Positions 58,501 to 64,000 of a stretch of DNA of 64,000 bases are shown here, piece after piece. The stretch's first letter is position 1. Each line of letters opens with the position of its first letter. Under the pieces are notes generated by a model. It did no database searches. It saw only the letters and a program-made list of their open reading frames with translations, and was not told where the DNA came from. This DNA comes from Annona cherimola. Its lineage: Eukaryota > Streptophyta > Magnoliopsida > Magnoliales > Annonaceae. Where the stretch lies: NCBI GenBank assembly GCA_030490835.1, contig CM059972.1:15477764-15541763 (forward strand), given 5' to 3'. The position numbers and the translations under genes were made by a program.

Positions 58501-61500
58501 GCCACTCGATCACATTTGCAGATGATGGTCCAATTTTAGGTATCAACAACTCATAAACAAACTTCATAAGATGTTAAATTAGTTTTCCATCCATTATTTA
58601 ATTTTTCAAGACTGAAGATTTAAAGTAGGCAAGTGTCGCGCTTAACACCTATTAGTCATTCAACATTATATTATAATTATTTTCAATGATTCTAATTTTT
58701 ATTATTTTCAATACATTTAGTAATTATTTTTACTTTCTTGAAAGAAATGTTCTCGCATCTTCCATATAGTGTTGACATTATTATATGGTATTACAACATT
58801 GGATAAAAACTTGTCCCCCTTTGGTTTTCCCTTTCTTTATTTTAAAAAAAAAAAAATCTAAATCATGGTTCATATTCTTCTCAATGAATGTCTGTATGCT
58901 AAAAATTATCATAATCAGATACGTATAGAATCCATAGTAGGTTCAAATGAATGAGATTCTTTAAATTCATATTTTTTAAATATTATATTATAAAGTTTTC
59001 AATCAAATTATTTTTTTTATGAAGACAAACAATTAAAAACACAATGCATCATTTCGATAAAAAATTCAAAATTTTCTATTTTTAAATTAATGGTAATGCA
59101 AATTAACTTTTTATATTTTTTTATTTAAGTAGTACGATCTCATTTACCTAACTTGAGATTGAGGATGATGTTTAAAAAATATATTTTTAATTTTTCAAGT
59201 GATAAATGTGATAAAAAAAAATTATTCTTAAACATACAAAAATTTTAAAAACAGGTGTAAACTTTGCCCCCACTGACCATAGGTCCTGAATCCCCCATTG
59301 CAAATATCCACAAGGAAACAACATAAAAAATGCATCAGTCCAAACAAAGGAACTCCCGACATGCATGGTTTATTGAAAACAGGCCAACAAATATATGAAA
59401 AATTTGCACATTTACTCCAGCCTAATTAAAATGCAAAACCGAGTAATAAAATGGCGAAGGGTAAGGCATAGGATGATAAAAAAATAAAATAAAATAAAGA
59501 AGACACTATCTGTCAACCCCGGATAGAAGGACGTCCATATTGAAATGCATCTGCTGCTTCAGATGATATTACCTCAATGCCCTTGCTTCTAGTCTTCCCA
59601 GAAAATAAAAACAGCACATCATCAAGTATGGATCGGACATCAAAGGGCACTGCCTCTAACTCAAACTTGCCCGCTTCAATCTTCGCCCTGTCAAGCACGT
59701 CATTTATTAAGTTAATCAATACCTCCCCAGACTCTTGAGCAGTTCGAGCATAATCCTCCTGGGCTGAATCAAGTTCGGTGTCTAGAAGCATTGCTAGCAT
59801 CCCTGCATTGGAAGAAGGAATATAAATACATACAAAATCATTCCCAGGCCTTTAGCTAAGTGTAAGTAGGGGTGTAAATAGGGTCGGGTTCAACCCGAGC
59901 CCGCATCAACCCGGACCGATTTGTACCATGGTTGGGTTGATATTTTGAAAATTCGGTTTTTAAAAATCGGGTTCAACCCGACCCGATTTTCAAAATCGGT
60001 TTGAGCCGGGTTAGGGGGTCGGTCGACCCGACCCGATTTGCCTGACCCGAATTAACCCGATTTCATAAATATATGTATTTGGATATGTTTATGAGAGTGT
60101 ATTTCATTCATGTTGTTTTGATATTTAAATAAAATTGTGTGGAGTTTGGAAATATGTTTGACAATTTGGTTGTGAAATGTTGTTTGAATTTATTTGGTTT
60201 GGAAATATATTTGTTTAATTAGTTGTGAAATTATGTTTGGATTATTTGGTTATGAGTGTGTTTGGTAATGAATAAAACTTTTAATGAAAAGTTTTGGAAA
60301 GTAAAAGTTATTAACTGATGTGATATGATAGGGGTAATGATGAGTAATAAAGAGAATAAAGTTAAAATAGATAGGTTAGTTGTGTGGATAGTTGTATATA
60401 AATGATTGCAAAGTAGGTTAGTTGTATAGAAAAATGTGAAAAATAATTAAAAAATATGATAGTTAAAAATATGATAATTGTAGAGAATGAAAAGTTTTAG
60501 ATTGAAAAGTTTTAATTGATTTTTTCTTTCAATTGCCAAACATACCCTATATTGCATTGTAAATAGGTTGTTTAGATGTTCGCTTGCATTGGTGATTTGA
60601 AATAACGAACAGGTCAATTGGGAATTTGAGATGTTTGTAGCTTTGATTGGAAGCCAACTAAGAATGTAAGTAATACTATGATATTCGTTTTTTCATTTTG
60701 CATAATTTACTGTGATACTTTTACTTGACTTTCACTTTTTGACTTACAGGGAACATCAATTGCTCAAAGAATACAAAGACGAAAAAATAAATCAATTACA
60801 AAACTTATCCTCCACTTTTGAGTTACGTAGAACTTTTTAGTACTTATTTTTTTATAATTATCATTGATTTTTTATTATTTTAGAAATTTGGGTGAATAAA
60901 AGCTTAACTAACATTAATAATATGTGTAATCTATTAACCCGATTTCTAACCCGAACCGAACCGATTTGAGGTGGGTTAAAATAAGGTTGGGTTAAGGTGT
61001 GAAAAATAGGGTTGAAAGTAGGGTTGGGTTGAGATTTTACAAGGTAGGTTAGGGTTGTATTTGTCCCAACCCGAGTCAACCCGACCCGATTTACACCCCT
61101 AAGTGTAAGCATATGCAAGTACCTTGAACCTACCTAGAACACCATTCATAGGAGTGCGGATCTCATGGGAAACAGTAGCTAGAAACTGTTGACAAAGAAT
61201 AGAAAGGCCTGGATCAGAAAGAAAGACGGCTATCTGGCACAATGTTATTACGGAAATTTCAAACCTGTGACTTTGTAACATCAGCAGCTTCTGCTTGGAC
61301 TTTCAACTCCTCCATTTTGCAAAAATCTTCATCGACTTTAGCAATGTGAGTCACTGCAGCATACAGGATGTAACCAACCAATATAAAAATCAGAAAGAAT
61401 CCACATGATGCAAGGATTGCTGTCCACGGAAGAGGGGCCTTCCAGAGATACCTGCCAAGATCCCAGCACAAGTGGTCCTATAAATCATGGCACAATAGTT

Positions 61501-61810
61501 TTTTTTTTTTTTTCTGAAAACATGTCACAGTAGTTATTTTGATAGTTTTATGAATGAGAAAATATTTCTTGAACAGTATCTATGTTTCTACCTGCAGCTC
61601 ATTTCGTGCTTCCTAAATGGATCTCCAAAATCAAGCATGCTGACATGTGAAAGAGACATGTCACCTTCAGGTTGCTCTGGTCCATACATGATTAAGGGCA
61701 GGGAATGGTTAGTGACATCATACACATTTACAACAATGGCCTCGTTCCCAGAAAGTTGCCTCAGCAAATTTTCAACAAGGGACTCGACATCAAATGCTCC
61801 ACCAAGGTAC
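52551..61810 (-). CDS. AHK4: Cytokinin receptor histidine kinase, CRE1/AHK4/WOL type (5' part outside window)
   Basis: Eight exons on the minus strand: 61592-61810, 61265-61451, 61134-61185, 59573-59802, 56361-56459, 55086-55804, 53272-53805, 52551-52815. All introns are GT..AG and all phases agree, giving 767 codons before TAG. Order of domains: the C-terminal part of the CHASE hormone-binding domain (YLGGAFDVESLVENLL, DFGDPFRKHEM), then a membrane span (FFLIFILVGYILYAAV). Next is the H-box SHEIRTPMN with the phosphoacceptor His codon at 61165-61167. The ATPase motifs follow: N-box GRFRQIITNLVGNS, G1 DTGIGI, G2 GGTGIGLSIS. A receiver-like domain precedes the true receiver, which has VVDDN, phosphoacceptor Asp in CFMDVQMPEMDG (53295-53297) and KPFEEEQLY. 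The protein would sit in the ER or plasma membrane and pass phosphate to histidine phosphotransfer proteins. Wording is closest to AHK4. Exons for the N-terminus, first membrane span and start of CHASE must lie beyond 64000. Introns carry many insertions, yet no exon is broken. Fidelity to AHK4 over AHK2/3 is judged by eye. Confidence 0.94.
53661..53714 (-). repeat. 27-bp in-frame tandem duplication in a receptor exon
   Basis: Two adjacent 27-bp units (53688-53714 and 53661-53687) encode QNGRAFDFQ and QNGRALDFP. They lie in the loop of the pseudoreceiver domain between EKDSW and LILLS. As I recall it, the Arabidopsis protein has a single, unrelated stretch here. The reading frame is kept. Confidence 0.85.
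54282..54655. mobile_element. Mutator-like foldback MITE in a receptor intron
   Basis: Starts GGGTGCTGATCGTATG and ends GCACCTAATCAGAACCT, with perfect 9-bp duplications GAGTAAACA (54273-54281 and 54656-54664). Long arms invert around AATCAGTGGCATTTTAAG / CTAAAATGCCACTGATTT. The right end has an extra 17-18-bp hairpin of GCACCCGGGAGCATTGAG type. It lies in the intron between exons 53272-53805 and 55086-55804. Confidence 0.9.
56745..56953. mobile_element. Tourist-like MITE, left end lost, in a receptor intron
   Basis: The right half matches the intact copy at 63319 (ATCTAACCTATCTATTTTAA, CATCAAAAGTTTTATCG) and ends CCCAAACGCATCC before TAG. The left side dissolves into poly(T)/poly(G) at about 56755-56775. 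It lies in the intron between exons 56361-56459 and 59573-59802. Confidence 0.6.
57074..59299. mobile_element. 2.2-kb element with 9-bp TSD in a receptor intron
   Basis: Flanked by perfect GCAAATATC (57065-57073 and 59300-59308). The left end is TGGGCGGATCCACATAC..GAGTGGGGGGCAATTGCC. The reverse complement of the right end is AATGGGGGATTCAGGACC..CAGTGGGGGCAAAG. The ends share the plan GG.GGATyCA followed by AGTGGGGGCAA. The interior is AT-rich and no transposase frame is visible. It contains a probable SINE at about 57620-57770. Superfamily is uncertain (duplication length suggests Mutator-like). It accounts for most of this 3.1-kb intron. Confidence 0.65.
57620..57770 (-). mobile_element. 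Probable tRNA-derived SINE
   Basis: On the minus strand TGCCTTAATGG (57735-57745) resembles RNA polymerase III box A, and GGTTCAACCCC (57692-57702) matches box B 43 nt further on. A non-tRNA tail follows. Intact cloverleaf pairing is not evident, so this is a SINE head rather than a tRNA gene. Confidence 0.45.
59867..61101. mobile_element. hAT-like MITE in a receptor intron
   Basis: Starts TAGGGGTGTAAATAGGGTCG and ends CCGATTTACACCCCTA, flanked by perfect 8-bp repeats AGTGTAAG (59859-59866 and 61102-61109). Subterminal regions are dense in CAACCCG and ACCCGAC. It fills nearly the whole 1.3-kb intron between the H-box exon and the next exon. A Tourist-like MITE is nested inside at 60254-60547. 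No transposase. Confidence 0.9.
60254..60547. mobile_element. Tourist-like MITE nested in the hAT-like element
   Basis: Starts GAGTGTGTTTGGTAATG and ends CAATTGCCAAACATACCC, flanked by TAT (60251-60253 and 60548-60550). The interior matches the 63319 copy in inverse orientation (GATAGGTTAGTTGTG, GTAATGATGAGTAATAAAG). Non-coding. Confidence 0.85.
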
Positions 61811-62139
61811 CTGCTTCGCATCAGTATATTAGTTTATTTCTGCAGCAGTCAAAAACATATTAGCTTTGGAAAACCACAGAGACGATCAATAACAAACAGT
61901 CGTCCAACATCAGCATGAATTTAAATTATAGAACAATCCAAGGAAGCATTTACTGTGCTTTAATTCATCATTGGAAGCAGCATCAAATTTACTCATTGGC
62001 GGAAGAAGGCATATACAGGCTGCAATGTGTGGGAAAAGGCACTAGGGGTGGACATGTCAGTATGCATGCAGTTAGACTAAAATCAGTAAAGTCAACATCA
62101 TCCCCAGACCCCAATACTAGGGATGCTAGGATTTAGGCT

Positions 62140-63235
62140 TCAACTCTTATAAGCAACTCCTCATCATCATCACAAGTCCTTTTCCAACTAAATGGGGTCA
62201 GCCACATGGATTCTGCTACACAATTCTTGACGATTAGTCATTAAGTTTCCAATAATCTTTTAATCTTTTCTTATCTTATATAATTACTTCCATTTATTTT
62301 TTTTGAGTCTCTTTCATTCTCTTACCACCTTCTACTTGAATAAACTCAACTCTCCAAACTAGTGTCAAGTCTATGTTTAATATGGCCAAATCATCTTACT
62401 CAATTTTCCCTCATCTCATGACTTTTTGGCTTCACTTTTAGATTATCTTAAGTCATTTCATGTCTAATTTTATCTTTTCCTGTTTACCACTCATCCACCT
62501 TAATATTCTTATTTCTGCTACACTCATTTTATGTGTATGTTGCTCTTTAATTGACCAACATTCTGCCCCATAAAGTATAATTGGTCTAATAGCAGTTTTA
62601 TAAAATTTTCCTTTTATTTTAGTTGAAACTCGACGGTCACATAAAATTTGTAAGTCACTTCGCCATTTCTTTCATCCTTGCTTACATTCTATTCATGACA
62701 TCATTCTCGATTTCTCATTTTTCTTGAACTAATTGATCTCAAATACTAAAAGCAATCTGTTCTTCTTCGTATTACTTGATCTACAATCTTAATTAATTTC
62801 TCATCAAGGGGCTCACTATTATTAAAATTACATTTCATATGTTCGGTTTTTGCACGAATAACTCTAGAACTATTACATTCTGAAGAATCTTTTCACTTAT
62901 TTAATTCCAAATTTACTTCTCTAGTTTCACCTATTAGAATTATATAATCTACAAATAATATGTACCAAAGCACGTCTTCTTGCAAATATATAAATTCATC
63001 TGTAACTAAGGTAAAAATGTACAAACTTGAGACTAAACCTTAATGCAAATCTACAATAATTGGGAAAACATTTGTATCTCTACTTATGATCCTCACATTT
63101 GTATAGCCTCCTCATACACATTTCTAATAACATTAGTATATCTAGCGTTAATTCCTTTTTTTCATCACTTGCCATATAAATTTTACTGAGACTCAATCAT
63201 ATGCTTTTTAAAAATCAATGAAAATCATGTGTAAG
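62140..63235 (-). pseudogene. Decayed RTE-type LINE reverse transcriptase in a receptor intron
   Basis: On the minus strand, leftward from about 63230, translation shows FID.KAYD with stops (RT motif FIDLEKAYD). The catalytic box at about 62935-62965 reads LFVDYIILI where LFADDIVLI is expected. At about 62500-62632 it reads KGKFYKTAIRPIILYGAECW and then KMSVAEIRILRWMSG, typical of RTE-clade elements in plants. The left end carries the common RTE 3' text (CAACTAAATGGGGTCAGCC on the plus strand) and a short (GAT)n run at about 62160-62172, as these LINEs end in simple repeats. Stops and a mutated catalytic Asp show it is dead. It lies in the intron upstream of the first receptor exon in the window, same strand as the gene. 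Confidence 0.82.
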
Positions 63236-63318
63236 CTTTTTTTTCTTCCAACTGTACTTCTTGAATAATTGCCTAAGTAAGAAAATTTCAGTAGCCAATC
63301 TTCCTAGCATAAAACTAA

Positions 63319-63599
63319 GGGTGTGTTTGGCAATTAATAAAAAATGTCAAGTTAAAAATTTTCAATCTAAAACTTTCCATTCTCCACAACTATCATATTT
63401 TTTAATCATTTTTTCACATTTTCCTATACAACTACCCTACTTTTCAATCATTTGTACACAACTATCAACACAACTAACCTATCTATTTTAACTTTATCCT
63501 CTTTATTACTCACCATTACCCCTATCGTATCACATCATTTAACAACTTTTATTCTCCGAAACTTTTTATCGAAAGTTTTATACACTACCAAACACACCC
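63319..63599. mobile_element. Tourist/PIF-like MITE, intact ends
   Basis: Starts GGGTGTGTTTGGCAATTAAT and ends ACTACCAAACACACCC, flanked by TAA (63316-63318 and 63600-63602). It is the cleanest copy of the family also seen at 5240, 8497, 48503, 56745 and 60254. Non-coding; lies in a receptor intron. Confidence 0.9.
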
Positions 63600-63779
63600 T
63601 AAACTGATTTTCAAAGACAGCTGTTTTTTATCTTTGTTCAAATATACAACCAATAATCAAAATTTAATCTCTTTTAGCTAGTCAAATAGAAGATCAATTA
63701 AATCCATTTTCCTAATAAGCATAGAAACGTTCGACTTAAGTTTCATAATTAGGAAGTGACTTAATGCAGGCGATTTGAA

Positions 63780-64000
63780 ACTTTAAGCACTCGAGCGCAA
63801 AACTTATTAAAAAAAAATATTTTGAAATTTTTTTATAAAACCATCAACTTAGGTGTATCTAATCTATAAGCCATTTTTGGAGACGTTTATAATTTTATTG
63901 TTATAAATAGGAATATTTTAGTAATTTAAAAATAACTAAAACCTTCTTATTTTCAAAAAATCAAAAAATATATAAATATCTTCAAAAATAGTAAAACTTA
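63780..64000. mobile_element. Foldback element cut by the window edge
   Basis: GCACTCGAGCGCAAAACTTATT is followed by the family's AT-rich arm (ACCATCAACTTAGGTGTATC..AATCTATAAGCC), and the inverse arm begins at about 63945 (AAAAATATATAAATATCTTC). The right end lies outside the window. Related to 49545-49890. Confidence 0.5.

Noticed and set aside
59513..59572. Extension of the receptor exon by about 20 codons (VISSEAADAFQ..)
   Set aside because: It is intron read-through. The donor GAG|GTAATA at 59573/59572 joins in frame to LAVFVSDKVPE at 56459.

Overview
This window is nuclear DNA of a flowering plant. The evidence is spliced genes with GT-AG introns, a plant U-box/ARM ubiquitin ligase, a CHASE-type cytokinin-receptor histidine kinase, and AT-rich intergenic DNA full of plant transposon families (hAT-like and PIF/Tourist MITEs, Mutator-like foldback elements, L1 and RTE LINEs, LTR retroelements). 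I cannot place the species from the sequence alone. I see no virus, bacterial operon, CRISPR array or toxin gene.

Three protein-coding genes are well supported. (1) 9125..14821, plus strand: a complete four-exon gene for a short (129 aa) BAP31-like ER membrane protein. (2) 38168..39469, minus strand: an intronless 433-aa U-box E3 ligase of the PUB20/21 (CMPG1-like) type, with a TATA box and two W-boxes upstream. (3) 52551..61810, minus strand: the last eight exons (767 codons in the window, all in frame) of a cytokinin receptor of the CRE1/AHK4/WOL type. Its first exons lie beyond the right edge. The three genes are not functionally linked in any way I can see.

Layout: 1-9 kb is intergenic, with two transposons chained through (TA)n microsatellites at 2.6-4.1 kb and a remarkable palindrome cluster inside the first. 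9-15 kb is the BAP31-like gene, whose second intron (4.1 kb) holds decayed repeats. 15-32 kb is repeat-rich intergenic DNA: a three-deep nested transposon at 16.1-17.5 kb, a 401-bp tandem array at 23.7-24.9 kb, and a nested hAT-like pair at 27.6-28.9 kb. 32.0-34.3 kb is a 5'-truncated L1-type LINE on the minus strand. 35-37.6 kb is a decayed, probably non-autonomous LTR retrotransposon carrying two later MITE insertions. 38-40 kb is the U-box gene and promoter. 40-52 kb is intergenic, with a second chain of (TA)n-flanked elements at 44.8-45.6 kb. 52.5-64 kb is the receptor gene, whose introns hold at least seven identifiable insertions although every exon remains intact.

Most non-genic structure could be resolved into named insertions because target-site duplications are readable: 8 bp for hAT-like, 9 bp for the foldback family, 3 bp for Tourist-like. 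I found no undescribed enzymatic or defence system. The least ordinary signals are the microsatellite-targeting element chains with terminal hairpins, the palindrome cluster at 3.0-3.3 kb, and a 27-bp in-frame duplication in the receptor's pseudoreceiver domain.
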